Shown here: positions 35,305 through 48,232 of the stretch, in pieces | Layout: each line of letters begins with the position of its first letter | Numbering within the stretch: position 1 is the stretch's first letter | Source of the DNA: Marinobacter manganoxydans MnI7-9 | GTDB lineage: Bacteria > Pseudomonadota > Gammaproteobacteria > Pseudomonadales > Oleiphilaceae | Direction of reading: 5' to 3' | Length of the DNA: 64,000 nucleotides | NCBI RefSeq assembly: GCF_000235625.1 | Contig: NZ_AGTR01000053.1 | Location: 158,428 to 222,427 of the forward strand | Program-made: the position numbers and the translations under genes | The notes under the pieces: model-generated | Told to the model about the DNA's origin: nothing | Seen by the model: the letters and a program-made list of their open reading frames with translations, nothing else | Database searches by the model: none

Positions 35305-37907
35305 ATGATTATTCAAAATCGCTGCAGACACCTTCTGTTGACCGCCGGCATAGCCTTTTTGACCGGCTGCGGAGGTGGGGGCGGTGAAGCCAGCTCTGAC
35401 CCCTTCCCGGTAGCACCGGGCAGCCCGCTCGCGGGCCAAATAAATATTGAGGCCGGTAGCCGAATAGATCAGGACACCATGGATGAGCTGGGTTTGTCGG
35501 GCGCGCAACCGGCAACCAGTCCACAGTCTCTGCCACTGAACTTTGTTCTTGCTGGCTATGTCAGTGGTGATTCGGGCCGTTACGAGGCCATTAGCGGGCA
35601 AATCTTCAGTTACAGCGCAGACGCTTCTGATCAGTTTTTAGTGCCTCTTGCGCCCGGTGAAGTCGTCCGATTGGTCAGTCTTGGTAGCCGCGCGGGCAAT
35701 CCCCAACTCACGCTCACATTGTTTGATGGATCCGGGATGCCGCCCTCGGCGACAACGGACCGAGAGTCAGATCCCGCCGAAGTCACACTTGGCGATGGCT
35801 TTTCCGAAGACGATTACCTGCTGGAAGTCGAGGCCACCGGCAGTTTTCCAGCACGTTATGTTCTGGTGAAAGCGTCAACTGGACAGCTTGGCTCGTTCAG
35901 CCTCGATTGGCCGGCCCATGAGTTCATGTCTGGAGAAGCTATTGTCAGAATGAACAGCGCAGGCTCTCCGGGGCTATCCGGTCAGTCGGCCACTCCAGGG
36001 CGGCATCTGGGTAACGAGGACTGGCTGATCAAAATGCCTTTGAAAGCTGCGGCTGCCAGTACCGAGGCTACGAAAACAGAAACCCTCGATTGGATCAGAG
36101 GGTTACGCAAGCGAACCGATGTCGCATCTGTATCGCCCAATTACCTGTTTTCAAGCGCCAACACACCAGTGGGCGAGGAATTGTATGGTCTTCAATGGCA
36201 CTACGATCTCATAAACGGTCCTGAAGCCTGGCAATTGGCACCGGACGGAGGTGCCGGGGTTTCGGTGGCGGTCCTGGATAGCGGGCTCTTTAGCCCTGAT
36301 CCGGCGAGCCGAAGCTGGCATCCGGACCTGGAAGACAATGTGCTCCCGGGCCGTGATTTCGTGGACGGTGATGATTTTCCCCAGGATCCGGGCAGTAGCG
36401 TTGCTGCCAGTGTCTTTCATGGCACCCACGTGGCCGGCACCATTGGTGCTGTGCTCAATGGCCAGGGCATCGGCGGTGTCGCTTTCGGAGGACGTATTCT
36501 GCCGGTCAGGGTGCTTGGCGAGGGCGGAACCGGGTCTTCGGACGATCTGATTGATGCTATTCGGTGGGTCACCGGGGAGACTGACGGTGTTGCCGCGAGA
36601 GCTCAGGTGGTAAATCTTAGCCTCGGTGGTTTGCCTGAAATTCCCCAGTTGGAGGCAGCCATCGAATTCGGCGTCAATGAACGAGATATGCTTTTTGTCG
36701 GTGCCGCGGGCAACTCGGCCACTTCTTCACCCTCATACCCGGCCGCGTCGCCCAATGTGCTTGCGGTCAGCTCGGTGGATGCGGGGGGGCAATTGGCATC
36801 GTATTCGAATTTTGGCAGCTGGATCGATCTTGCCGGACCGGGCGGCGATGCCAGCCGTGATGGCAACAACGACGGGCGGGCAGATGTAGTCTGGAGTACC
36901 AGTGCGGTTGCAGGTGCCAATGGTTTTGAGGCCAGCTATACCGGGCTCCAGGGCACCTCCATGGCGGCACCTCATGTCTCGGGAGTTCTTGCTTTGCTGA
37001 AGACGCAGGATAGCTCGTTGAACTATGAGGGGTTAAGAGCGCTGCTTGAGTCCGGCGGGCTAACCGACTTCTCTGGTAGCCGGTCGGACCAGCTTGGCTT
37101 TGGCATTCTTGATGCCTCCGGGGCGCTGCAGGCGAATCTGAGTGGTGATATCACTATTCTTTCACCCTCCCCATCCCAGGTTATTCTGGGGTCTGAAACG
37201 GGGAGCGAACAGATTGTCCGTCTGAATCAGATCGGTAACGGAGCCATCAGCAACGTCAGCATTTCGGATACGCCTCCCTGGTTTACGGTAATCCGCAGCG
37301 ACATCGACAGTACAATCGCTCTGAATGTTGCGCTGGTTGACTCGGCAATTGAAGAAAACGTGGCTTATCGCGATGTGATACGTGTTGACTACCAGGCTGG
37401 CAGTGAGCTTCGGTCTCTGGATATTCCCGTAGTAGCCCAAGTACTTTCAGATGAATTTGCGAGGACTGCCGGGGTCCATTTCGTGCTCCTCGTGAACACT
37501 ACCCCGGTAGACGGATTTTATGAGGCGGAGGCACAACTGGCGGTTGAGCCGGAAAATGGGCATTACACGTTCCGGTTCGAGTCGGATGATGGCGTGGCAC
37601 CGAAACGGTTGAGCGAGGTTTCACCAGGCTCCTATTACCTCGTTGCGGGCACCGATATCGATGGAGACGGGATCATTTGCCAGCCAGGCGAGGCCTGTGC
37701 GGAATACCCGATAGCCGGGCTTCGAGAGATCATCACCATTGAAGAAGGGCAGTCGCTGGAGGAAGTAATCATGACCACCAGCTTTTCGCGACCGACGATC
37801 TCAGCGTCAACTCCAGATATCCTGCCTCGACCAGACTTTTCCGGTTATCGCCTGCTGGAAGCCGGTGAGCGCAGAGAGTCTCTCGAATACACGAGGAAAA
37901 CGACGCG

Positions 37908-37911
<4 letters not shown>
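35305..37911 (+). CDS. Subtilisin-like (S8) serine protease, predicted lipoprotein
   Basis: The 868-aa protein has a signal ending in the lipobox FLTGC followed by GGGGG. Residues about 30-290 hold a DVR-like pre-domain and a propeptide-like part (SGEAIVRM...SVSPNYLF). The S8 catalytic domain has Asp325 in VAVLDSGL, His372 in HGTHVAG and Ser552 in GTSMAAPHVSG. The C-terminal 270 residues are beta-rich. A Ca-type loop (GTDIDGDGIICQPGEAC) lies near residue 785. The ATG at 35305 is used; a GTG at 35290 is possible. The gene overlaps the PrcB-family gene by 4 bases, so the pair probably forms one surface protease system. Confidence 0.88.
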
Positions 37912-40395
<2,484 letters not shown>

Positions 40396-40490
40396 TATTC
40401 TATAAGATGCTATAAAAAGCATCCTTTATTCTTTCTCTGTCTTCTGCAAAGTCGTTATCCTGCCAGTTTTCTGATCGGGAAGAACCGTTG

Positions 40491-42269
40491 ATGGACTGGC
40501 AGGGCTGGTTTGCGCTGGGCCTCGCAGGCACCGCGTTGATACTGATGAGTGCAGGGCGATTTGCGCCCCATCTGGTGATGATGGGTGTGCTCGTGGTGCT
40601 CAGTGCCAGCGGGATTGTGTCCGCGGACCAGGCGCTCGCCGGGTTCAGCAACAGTGGTCTGATCACCGTGGTTGCCATGTTTGTGGTGGCTGCGGGCATT
40701 CATCATTCCGGCGGTGTCGATCTGCTGGTGCACCACCTGCTTCGCAATCCCAAGACCGTTCGTTCTGCCCAGGCACGGATTGCCCTCCCGGTATCCCTTC
40801 TCAGTGGTTTTCTCAACAACACCCCGGTTGTCGCCACCATGATCCCGGCGGTGCATGCGTGGTCCCGCAAGATCGGTATCTCACCGTCCAAATTGATGAT
40901 TCCCCTGAGCTACTCCGCCATTCTCGGGGGTACCCTGACACTGATCGGCACCAGCACGAATCTGGTCGTCAACGGCCAGTACCAGCAGCTAACCGGCGAA
41001 GAGGGCTTCTCCATTTTCTCGATCACGGCGGTCGGGCTGCCGGTGGCGGTGATCGGCGTGGCCGCTTTGCTGCTTGTTATGCCCCGTGTGCTTCCGGATC
41101 GTAAGGATCAGCAGAAATTTGGCTCCATGAGGGAGTTTACCCTGGAGGTCGCGGTGTCGTTTGACGGGCCGCTGGTCGGCAAGACTGTTGGTGAAGCCGG
41201 GCTCCGGGAGCTTGAGCGATTGTATCTGGTTGAGATCGAACGCGATGGCAGCGTGGTTACGGCGGTGCCCTCGGAGGAGCGACTCAGGGGTGGCGATCGT
41301 CTGGTGTTTGCCGGTGATACCCAGGCCATTTCCGACCTCCTGCGGATAAACGGTATCGTCCCGTCAGTCCATGAAGACGAGCCGAGCTTGAGCAAGGATC
41401 GGGCGGAACGGCGTCTGGTTGAAGCGGCATTGTCGCCCCAGTCCGATGTGTTGGGGCTGACCATTCGCGACGCCCGGTTCCGGGACCGTTACGGTGCGGT
41501 TGTGCTGGCCGTTGCCAGGGGTGGGGAGCGTGTTTCCGGCAACCTTGGGAATATCCGCCTCAAACCTGGCGATGTGCTGCTTCTCGAGGCCCGCCCCGCG
41601 TTTGTCAGCCGACAGCGCTATAACAAGGACTTTCTGCTTATTAATGACCTGGAAACCGAGACACCCCGGCATGACCGGGCGTGGCTGTCCTGGGGAATCC
41701 TGTTGGTGCTGGTGGGTCTCGCTGCCTGTGGCACCCTGAGCATGCTTAACGCGGCCCTGCTGGGCGCCGCAGGAATGATTCTGACTGGCTGCTGCTCGGT
41801 GGGCCAGGCCCAGAAGTCCGTGGATGTGCCGGTGATCCTTACCATTGCGGCCTCCTTTGCCATGGGCGCGGCTCTGGAACAGACCGGCGCGGCAGGCTTT
41901 GTGGCTGCAGGCATCCTTGAATTCAGTCAGGGCGACGTACTGTTAACGATCCTGCTGGTTTATCTCGTGGTGTCGGTCCTGACCGAGGTTATTACCAACA
42001 ATGCGGCGGCGGTCCTGGTCATTCCCATCGTTCTGTCGATGACGAACAGTATGGGCGTGGCCGCCGAGCCGTTTGTGATTGCGGTGATGATGGCCGCGTC
42101 CGCCAGTTTTGCCACGCCGCTGGGGTACCAGACCAACATGATGGTATTCGGGCCTGGTGGTTACCGGTTCAGTGATTTCGTGCGGGTCGGTTTACCCATG
42201 AACGTGTTTGTTGGTGCCGTTACCGTTGTGGTTATTGCCGTGGTCTACGACATCACTCCCGGTCTATGA
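40491..42269 (+). CDS. SLC13/DASS-type anion permease with two TrkA-C (RCK_C) domains
   Basis: The 592-aa inner-membrane protein has N-terminal transport segments with the signature FLNNTPVVATMIPAVHAW and SYSAILGGTLTLIGTSTNLVVNG. Residues about 200-385 are cytosolic and contain two RCK_C-like repeats (VGEAGLRELERLYLVEIERDG, LTIRDARFRDRYGAVVLAVARGG). The second membrane half ends with ITNNAAAVLVIPI and SFATPLGYQTNMMVFGPGGY. This resembles the YfbS/SLC13-type permeases for sulfate, dicarboxylates or other anions; the substrate is uncertain. The ATG at 40491 is used; a TTG just before is possible. It overlaps the convergent EAL gene by 6 bases. Confidence 0.86.
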   Translation: MDWQGWFALGLAGTALILMSAGRFAPHLVMMGVLVVLSASGIVSADQALAGFSNSGLITVVAMFVVAAGIHHSGGVDLLVHHLLRNPKTVRSAQARIALPVSLLSGFLNNTPVVATMIPAVHAWSRKIGISPSKLMIPLSYSAILGGTLTLIGTSTNLVVNGQYQQLTGEEGFSIFSITAVGLPVAVIGVAALLLVMPRVLPDRKDQQKFGSMREFTLEVAVSFDGPLVGKTVGEAGLRELERLYLVEIERDGSVVTAVPSEERLRGGDRLVFAGDTQAISDLLRINGIVPSVHEDEPSLSKDRAERRLVEAALSPQSDVLGLTIRDARFRDRYGAVVLAVARGGERVSGNLGNIRLKPGDVLLLEARPAFVSRQRYNKDFLLINDLETETPRHDRAWLSWGILLVLVGLAACGTLSMLNAALLGAAGMILTGCCSVGQAQKSVDVPVILTIAASFAMGAALEQTGAAGFVAAGILEFSQGDVLLTILLVYLVVSVLTEVITNNAAAVLVIPIVLSMTNSMGVAAEPFVIAVMMAASASFATPLGYQTNMMVFGPGGYRFSDFVRVGLPMNVFVGAVTVVVIAVVYDITPGL

Positions 42270-43580
42270 GCGCTGTTCGGTCGGGTTGGCGAGAATGTCG
42301 CAGCACAGCACCTGAAGCTTGCCGTCCTGGTAGTACCCCAGTGACAGGGTCACGCACATATAGGCTCCGGTGACGCAAAGGTAGGGGGCGGTTACGTGCA
42401 GGCTTTCCGGTTGAGCCAGCGCCTGGCGAAGGAACTGCTGGCGAAACCAGTCGGCGCTGCTGGTGCTCTCCAGGGGTTTGAAACGCGGGTCCATACTGCG
42501 TGTGCCCGCATCGGAAACCAGGGTGTCGTCCATCTGAACGCCCTTGTCGTCGACCAGGTAGCAGCGGGAAACGGCTGGGTGGTTCAACAATTCCAGACAG
42601 GATTGCTGCATGCTCATCCCGCTGCGAAGCTTCGTGATTGCGTGGTCGAAGAAGCCACTGAAAAAGTCCACCAGTTGCCGGGTCGGATCCAGGGTAACCT
42701 GGTTGCGGGTTTTGTATTCCTGCAACAGATGATCGAAATCGGCGGGTGAGTGGGTCAGTTGGTCGAGGTCTGTGCTCGGTCTGCGGAAATAGAAGCCCTG
42801 AACGAAATCCACGCCCGCATCGATCGCAATCATTGCCTGATCACGGGTTTCCACGCCTTCCAGAAGAACCAGGCAGCCGGACTGGTGCAGCAGTGACACG
42901 ATGCCGTTCAGAATCTGGCGAGCCTTGTGATCATCTGTCGCACGGGTAAGCAGTTGTCGATCCAGTTTCACGATGTCGGGTGACAGGTTCCAGATCCGCT
43001 CGAAATTGGAGTGGCCGGCACCGAAATCATCAATGGCCGTCAGACAGCCCAGTTTCTTGTAATAGGCAACCGTTTCCCGAAGCCTTTCGGCGTCGTCTGT
43101 GGGTTGCTCAACAATTTCCATAACAATCCGGTGTGGAGGTAGGCCGGTTTTGGCCAGAAGCTGTCCGAAGAACGAATCGGCCTGGCTGCCGCTGGTTACC
43201 ACCTGGGGCGAAACGTTGAGGAACAGCCAGTTCAGCTGATCGCGGATGCCGCTGTAATTGCGTATGTGCAGATAGCGGCACAGGCGGTCAAGGAGAAGGT
43301 TCTCCGCCTCGGAAGCCGGTAGCTGGAACAGGTGCAGCGGCAGTACCGCGGAGTTATCCGTATCAAAGGCCCGGATCAGGGCCTCATAGCCGACGATACG
43401 TTTGTGTGAAATGCTGTAGATCGGCTGGAGCGCTGTTTTCAACGTCAGTCCGCGAAAATCTGCGGTCCATGTGTCACCGTCCCTGTTCAGCATAGGAGAC
43501 AACAGGTCCACTTCCGGAGCTGTCAGCTTTTCAGGGAGGCGTCTCGACATAGATGATTCTGGTTGATTTAACGAACGCAT
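42264..43580 (-). CDS. EAL-domain cyclic-di-GMP phosphodiesterase, likely active
   Basis: The 438-aa protein has an EAL domain (about residues 45-270) with the catalytic set intact: EALIR, FLNVSPQ, MEIVEQ, AIDDFGAG, IVKLDR, LLEGVET and VDFVQGFYF. The C-terminal part (about 280-438) is a possible sensory domain with SCLELLNHPAVSRCYLVDDKGVQMDDT, resembling the extra domain seen after EAL in YkuI-like proteins. No GGDEF domain is present. The start at 43580 follows GGGGCGACTG; ATG 43550 is an alternative. Confidence 0.83.
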   Translation of the reverse strand: MRSLNQPESSMSRRLPEKLTAPEVDLLSPMLNRDGDTWTADFRGLTLKTALQPIYSISHKRIVGYEALIRAFDTDNSAVLPLHLFQLPASEAENLLLDRLCRYLHIRNYSGIRDQLNWLFLNVSPQVVTSGSQADSFFGQLLAKTGLPPHRIVMEIVEQPTDDAERLRETVAYYKKLGCLTAIDDFGAGHSNFERIWNLSPDIVKLDRQLLTRATDDHKARQILNGIVSLLHQSGCLVLLEGVETRDQAMIAIDAGVDFVQGFYFRRPSTDLDQLTHSPADFDHLLQEYKTRNQVTLDPTRQLVDFFSGFFDHAITKLRSGMSMQQSCLELLNHPAVSRCYLVDDKGVQMDDTLVSDAGTRSMDPRFKPLESTSSADWFRQQFLRQALAQPESLHVTAPYLCVTGAYMCVTLSLGYYQDGKLQVLCCDILANPTEQRS

Positions 43581-44075
43581 CAGTCGCCCCAGTCTGGCGT
43601 CTGAACTGTCTTTTATCAGTACAGGTTTCGCCTGAAAAATCGGGAAGTTACTGATAGTTGGAAGGAAGATTGCCAAAAAACCGCGTTTATTACCACTGTT
43701 TCATTTAGAAACTGGAAACGGTTTGTATCTTTGAGGGTCTGCAAGGGGAAAGAAGAGAGGGGAGCCCAGCGGTCCGGACGGACCGCCAGAAAATCAGTTA
43801 TTGCTGGGTACAACCACGCTTTCGTCGAATTCGAGTTCCATGTCCTGTCCTCTCGGTCAATGAGGCCCCAGACGGGGCAATCAAGTATGGGCCAATCTTA
43901 TCGTTACTATAATTTTGAACAATCCGTAAAACCCCTATGCGACCAAAGGCAAAAGCCCGGGCGAATAGTCAGAATTTCTGATGTACCGCTGCAAAAGATT
44001 TTGATTTTTTTCGCACAACCAAGTTTCTAGACTTGGCTTCAACGATGTAACCAGGGAACAGGGTGAATTCTCATC
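43581..44075. other. 495-bp intergenic region with promoter-like sites and hairpins
   Basis: No convincing gene of normal size is present. TATAAT (43908-43913) on the plus strand precedes the cytochrome b561 gene, with no good -35. Two hairpins are visible: GCGGTCC-GGAC-GGACCGC near 43770 and GCCCC-AGAC-GGGGC near 43865. A 15-codon minus-strand frame lies between them and is listed separately. Confidence 0.5.
43794..43841 (-). CDS. Possible 15-aa small open reading frame
   Basis: The frame encodes MELEFDESVVVPSNN and is preceded by GAGAGGACAGGAC, a good ribosome-binding region. It is flanked by two hairpins, the downstream one resembling a terminator without a clean T-run. The peptide is acidic and matches nothing I recognise (not PqqA). 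It may equally be chance. Confidence 0.2.
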   Translation of the reverse strand: MELEFDESVVVPSNN

Positions 44076-44621
44076 ATGCAAATCAGGAATACTTCAGCCA
44101 ACTACGGTCTTGTAACCATCTTGAATCACTGGGTCGTTGCTCTGGCTGTTTTCGGCCTGTTCGGGCTCGGCTTCTGGATGGTGGATTTGTCCTATTACGA
44201 CGACTGGTACCGCCGCGGTCCGGATATACATCGCAGCATTGGCATACTGCTATTTTTATTGATGCTTTTCAGGGTGGTCTGGAGAGCGGTGAATGTTTCG
44301 CCGGATCCGCTGGACGGGCACAAGCGCTGGGAGATTCGAAGCGCACATGCGGCCCACCTTCTCCTGTACATGCTGATTTTCGTCGCCATGGTCAGCGGCT
44401 ACCTGATATCGACCGCCGACGGTTCTTCGATCAGCGTGTTCGGCTGGTTTGAAGTGCCATCGGTCACTGGCCAGATAAAGGGAATGGAGGACACCGCCGG
44501 AACCGTTCACTATTGGTCCACCTGGGCCATTGTCGGTCTTGCTGCCATTCACGCGGCTGGCGCCTTCAAACATCATCTGCTTGATCGCGACCGCACGTTA
44601 CGGCGTATGCTAGGGAAGTGA
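44076..44621 (+). CDS. Cytochrome b561 family protein
   Basis: The 181-aa inner-membrane protein has four hydrophobic segments (about residues 14-34, 52-70, 92-112 and 146-165). Histidines suited to bind two b-type hemes lie in them: ILNHWVV (first), PDIHRSIG (second), AAHAAHLLLY (third) and GLAAIHAAGAFKHH (fourth). CybB-like members move electrons from quinol to periplasmic acceptors. The YceI-family gene downstream fits, since b561 and YceI are repeatedly paired and YceI-type proteins bind isoprenoid quinones. Confidence 0.9.
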   Translation: MQIRNTSANYGLVTILNHWVVALAVFGLFGLGFWMVDLSYYDDWYRRGPDIHRSIGILLFLLMLFRVVWRAVNVSPDPLDGHKRWEIRSAHAAHLLLYMLIFVAMVSGYLISTADGSSISVFGWFEVPSVTGQIKGMEDTAGTVHYWSTWAIVGLAAIHAAGAFKHHLLDRDRTLRRMLGK

Positions 44622-44687
44622 CTGGCCGGCCGTTTTTTATCGTTTAACGCCCGGAAGTCGGGCACCAATGCAACAAGGGAGATAACC

Positions 44688-45269
44688 ATGAAAAAAGTTG
44701 TGCTTGCCTCGGCAGTGTCGATGGCGCTTGTAGGTGCAGTCAATGCTAACGAACACAGCGGCACCTATGCGTTTGATAAAAAGGGAGCCCATCAGTTCAT
44801 AACCTTCAAGATTTCTCATCTTGGCTACAGCTGGCTTTACGGCCGATTCAACGACTTCGACGGCGAATTCGTGTACGACGCCGAGAACCCGGAAAACAGC
44901 ACCGTTAACGTCACCATTGATACCGCGAGTGTGGATTCCAATCACGCCGAGCGCGACAAGCATCTGCGCAGCGAAGATTTCCTGTATGTGGACGAATTTC
45001 CGCAAGCAACGTTCAAGAGCAAGCGCGTGGTGCTGGATGAAGAAGGCGAGGCCGATATCATCGGCGACTTCACCCTCCGAGGTGTGACAAAAGAAGTGAC
45101 CCTCGATGCCGAAATGCTTGGCCACGGGGACGATCCCTGGGGTGGCTACCGTATGGGTTTTGAAGCGGAAACCGAGCTTCGCCTGACAGACTTTGGCATC
45201 CCGATGGATCTCGGCAAGGCCTCCGAGACTGTCGAGATCATCATTTCTGTCGAAGGTATCCGGCAGTAA
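44688..45269 (+). CDS. YceI-family periplasmic lipid/isoprenoid-binding protein
   Basis: The 193-aa protein has a signal peptide ([20 protein letters not shown], cleavage about residue 20) and the YceI lipocalin-like barrel. Landmarks are [28 protein letters not shown], the helix [29 protein letters not shown] and [12 protein letters not shown]. Family members bind polyisoprenoids or quinones in the barrel. It lies 66 bases after the cytochrome b561 gene and is probably co-transcribed. Confidence 0.9.
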   Translation: MKKVVLASAVSMALVGAVNANEHSGTYAFDKKGAHQFITFKISHLGYSWLYGRFNDFDGEFVYDAENPENSTVNVTIDTASVDSNHAERDKHLRSEDFLYVDEFPQATFKSKRVVLDEEGEADIIGDFTLRGVTKEVTLDAEMLGHGDDPWGGYRMGFEAETELRLTDFGIPMDLGKASETVEIIISVEGIRQ

Positions 45270-45292
45270 AACTGGCTGACCCTGTCAGAGGG

Positions 45293-45316
45293 GGTTCCGG
45301 GCGCAGGCCCGGAACC
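45293..45316 (+). terminator. Strong hairpin after the YceI gene
   Basis: GGTTCCGGGC-GCAG-GCCCGGAACC is a perfect 10-bp stem 23 bases after the stop. No T-run follows, so termination may be inefficient or need Rho. Confidence 0.55.
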
Positions 45317-45385
45317 TCACTTCAGGATTCCCCTCTACGATGCATCATGATTGTCCGTGAATACAAATGCCGCATTCTGGCTGGT

Positions 45386-45643
45386 TCAGAGCGTGGATTC
45401 GCTCTGTGGATGATCTGACGATGACCTGTCTGTTTCACAAGATTTGCACAGGTGCCTTTGGCGCCAGAATTGTCCCGCGAAGATGACCAGCCAGATCAGC
45501 AAACCCGCCCAAAGGTAGGGCTCGGGAATCTGGAAGCTGCCGCTGATTGCAAACTCCACGAGGAGCATCAGCGTCACCGCCAGAACCGCATTTACCAGGG
45601 CTGTCACCATGGCTTGCCCGCAGGCTTTGATGTTGGGTTTCAT
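45386..45643 (-). CDS. Hypothetical small membrane protein (85 aa)
   Basis: The 85-aa protein has two hydrophobic segments (about residues 12-32 and 41-58) separated by a short turn with two prolines. It ends in a polar tail with CKSC and many serines. The start at 45643 follows GCGGAAC. I do not recognise the family. It is not part of an obvious operon. Confidence 0.6.
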   Translation of the reverse strand: MKPNIKACGQAMVTALVNAVLAVTLMLLVEFAISGSFQIPEPYLWAGLLIWLVIFAGQFWRQRHLCKSCETDRSSSDHPQSESTL

Positions 45644-45922
45644 AGTGTTCCGCTTGTTAGAGAAGTAAAACGGTCTTCTATTCACTGGAGGGCAGAATAC
45701 GGCTCACCTTGAGGACACTCCATGCGGGAATTCCGCTATTGGAATCAGATGCCTGTGCAAGGGTGTGACGGTTTTGGCCAATAAATTCGCCGGTTGTTGG
45801 TGTATCGGCGCCGTGCTCCATATAATGTCCGCTCCCGTTTCTGCGTTGATTATTCCCGGCCCGGGAAGCAGGATCACGGACACTATTCAAATCAGGCAAT
45901 ACAGGCAATCAAAGAGGCATCC

Positions 45923-48232
45923 ATGCCAGAGTTTCAGACAACGGATGAAGGCTTCGAGCGGGTTTCGCTCCGGGATTACACGGAAAAGGCCTATCTCGAT
46001 TATTCCATGTACGTCATTCTCGACCGGGCACTTCCGAATGTCGGCGATGGCCTGAAACCGGTTCAGCGGCGAATCGTCTATGCCATGTCCGAGTTGGGGC
46101 TCAAATCTACCTCGAAGTACAAGAAGTCTGCTCGTACCGTGGGTGATGTGCTGGGTAAATTCCATCCCCATGGCGACAGCGCCTGTTATGAGGCCATGGT
46201 GCTCATGGCTCAGCCTTTTTCCTACCGCTACCCTCTTGTAGACGGGCAGGGTAACTGGGGCTCTCCGGACGATCCCAAGTCCTTTGCTGCCATGCGCTAT
46301 ACCGAATCTCGCCTGGCGCCGTTTGCGGAAGTTCTACTGGGAGAGCTGGGGCAGGGAACGGTGGACTGGGTGCCCAACTTTGATGGCACCATGGATGAGC
46401 CGTCAGTGCTTCCGGCCCGGTTGCCCCATGTTCTGCTTAATGGCACCACCGGTATCGCCGTTGGTATGGCCACGGATATCCCGCCGCATAACGTTCGGGA
46501 AGTCACCGCAGCCTGCATACGCTTGCTGGATCAGCCGGAGTCGACGGTTGATGAACTCTGCGAGCACATCAAGGGCCCGGATTTTCCGACTGAGGCAGAA
46601 ATCATCACCCCCCGGAAAGACATCCGGCAGATGTACGAAACCGGCCGCGGGTCGCTGCGGATGCGGGCCCGCTGGATCCGCGAGAGTGGTGAGATCGTGG
46701 TTACGGATCTGCCGCACCAGGTCTCTGGCAACCGGGTTCTGGAGCAGATTGCCCATCAGATGCAGACCAAGAAGCTACCGATGGTGGCGGACCTTCGTGA
46801 CGAATCCGATCATGAAAACCCGACCCGCCTGGTGATCGTGCCCCGATCCAACCGGGTTGATCTGGATGGTTTGATGGCGCACCTGTTTGCCAGCACCGAT
46901 CTGGAGAAAACCTATCGGGTCAACATCAATGTGATCGGCAACGATGGCAGACCGGGCGTGAAGGGATTGCACCAGATCCTTACCGAGTGGCTGACCTTCC
47001 GGCGCACCACTGTCATCCGCCGTCTCCAGCACCGCCTGGACAAGGTGCTTGCACGCCTGCACATTCTGGAAGGCCTGTTGATCGCCTATCTCAACATCGA
47101 TGAGGTGATCGAGATCATTCGCACTGAAGACAAGCCCAAGGCCGAATTGATGGCCAGGTTCGGTCTGTCCCCGGACCAGGCGGAAGCCATCCTCGAACTC
47201 AAGTTGCGCCACCTGGCCAAGCTTGAGGAAATGAAAATCCGGGGCGAGCAGGATGAGCTTGCGGCTGAACGGGATGAGCTCCAATCCATTCTGGGTTCCG
47301 AGGATCGCCTGCGCGAACTGATCAAGAGCGAGATGCAAGCGGATGCCCAGACCTTTGGCGATGATCGCCGCTCACCGATAGTCGAGCGTGAGGAGGCCAA
47401 GGCATTCAGTGAAGTGGACCTGATCTCGAACGACCCCGTTACGGTTGTGCTGTCTGAAAAAGGCTGGGTTCGCGCCGCCAAGGGGCATGACATTGAGCCG
47501 GAAGGTCTGAGTTATAAAGCCGGTGACCGTTTCTCCCTCGCGGCCCGGGGACGGAACAACCAACAGGCGATATTCCTGGATTCTACCGGGCGCGCCTATT
47601 CCTTGATGGCTCACAGTTTTCCATCTGCCAGAGGCCAGGGTGAGCCGCTGACGGGGCGCATCAACCCGCCCTCCGGTGCCAGCTTCTCAGGCCTGTTGAT
47701 GGGAGATCCGTCCCGTAAGGCGTTGCTGGTTACCGACGGTGGCTACGGGTTTGTTACATCGCTGAACGACATGATCAGCAAGAACCGCAATGGCAAGGCA
47801 GTAGTCAGTGTTCCCAAGGGCGCGAGGATCATGCCTCCACTGACCATACCGACGACCGAGAAAACGCTGTATCTGGGGGCGGTGTCCAACGAGGGACGGA
47901 TGCTGGTGTTCCCGCTTAGCGAATTGCCGGAACTGGCCAAGGGTAAAGGCAACAAGATCATCAGCATTCCCTCGGCCAGGGTTCAGAGCCGTGAAGAATA
48001 TGTGGTGGCAGTAGCAGTATTTGCCGAGGATGACCAGCTGGAAATACGGGCCGGCAAGCGCAAGATGGGGTTGCAGTTCGCGGACCTCGAGCACTACCTC
48101 GGAGAGCGGGGGCGCCGCGGCCACAAGCTGCCAAGGGGTCTGCAACGGGTTGATGGCATTGACGTGATTCCTTCCGCCGCACGAGCGCAGGAAGAGGTGG
48201 GCTCTGACAGCGAGGGTACCGACAGTGAGTGA
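45923..48232 (+). CDS. parC: DNA topoisomerase IV subunit A
   Basis: The 769-aa subunit has the breakage-reunion domain with YAMSELGL, the quinolone region [12 protein letters not shown] (Ser and Glu as in susceptible strains), [24 protein letters not shown] and the catalytic Tyr in [10 protein letters not shown]. The C-terminal part holds beta-pinwheel repeats. The ATG at 45923 has AGAGG upstream, while the longer frame starting at 45794 is not family-like. serB overlaps the 3' end by 8 bases. parE lies about 5.5 kb upstream. Confidence 0.97.
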   Translation: MPEFQTTDEGFERVSLRDYTEKAYLDYSMYVILDRALPNVGDGLKPVQRRIVYAMSELGLKSTSKYKKSARTVGDVLGKFHPHGDSACYEAMVLMAQPFSYRYPLVDGQGNWGSPDDPKSFAAMRYTESRLAPFAEVLLGELGQGTVDWVPNFDGTMDEPSVLPARLPHVLLNGTTGIAVGMATDIPPHNVREVTAACIRLLDQPESTVDELCEHIKGPDFPTEAEIITPRKDIRQMYETGRGSLRMRARWIRESGEIVVTDLPHQVSGNRVLEQIAHQMQTKKLPMVADLRDESDHENPTRLVIVPRSNRVDLDGLMAHLFASTDLEKTYRVNINVIGNDGRPGVKGLHQILTEWLTFRRTTVIRRLQHRLDKVLARLHILEGLLIAYLNIDEVIEIIRTEDKPKAELMARFGLSPDQAEAILELKLRHLAKLEEMKIRGEQDELAAERDELQSILGSEDRLRELIKSEMQADAQTFGDDRRSPIVEREEAKAFSEVDLISNDPVTVVLSEKGWVRAAKGHDIEPEGLSYKAGDRFSLAARGRNNQQAIFLDSTGRAYSLMAHSFPSARGQGEPLTGRINPPSGASFSGLLMGDPSRKALLVTDGGYGFVTSLNDMISKNRNGKAVVSVPKGARIMPPLTIPTTEKTLYLGAVSNEGRMLVFPLSELPELAKGKGNKIISIPSARVQSREEYVVAVAVFAEDDQLEIRAGKRKMGLQFADLEHYLGERGRRGHKLPRGLQRVDGIDVIPSAARAQEEVGSDSEGTDSE

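Noticed and set aside
43794-43841. PqqA-like peptide precursor
   Set aside because: The paired Glu and Tyr of PqqA are absent and no pqq genes are nearby.
45794-45922. N-terminal extension of ParC
   Set aside because: The added residues are unlike any ParC, and ATG 45923 has AGAGG at the right distance.
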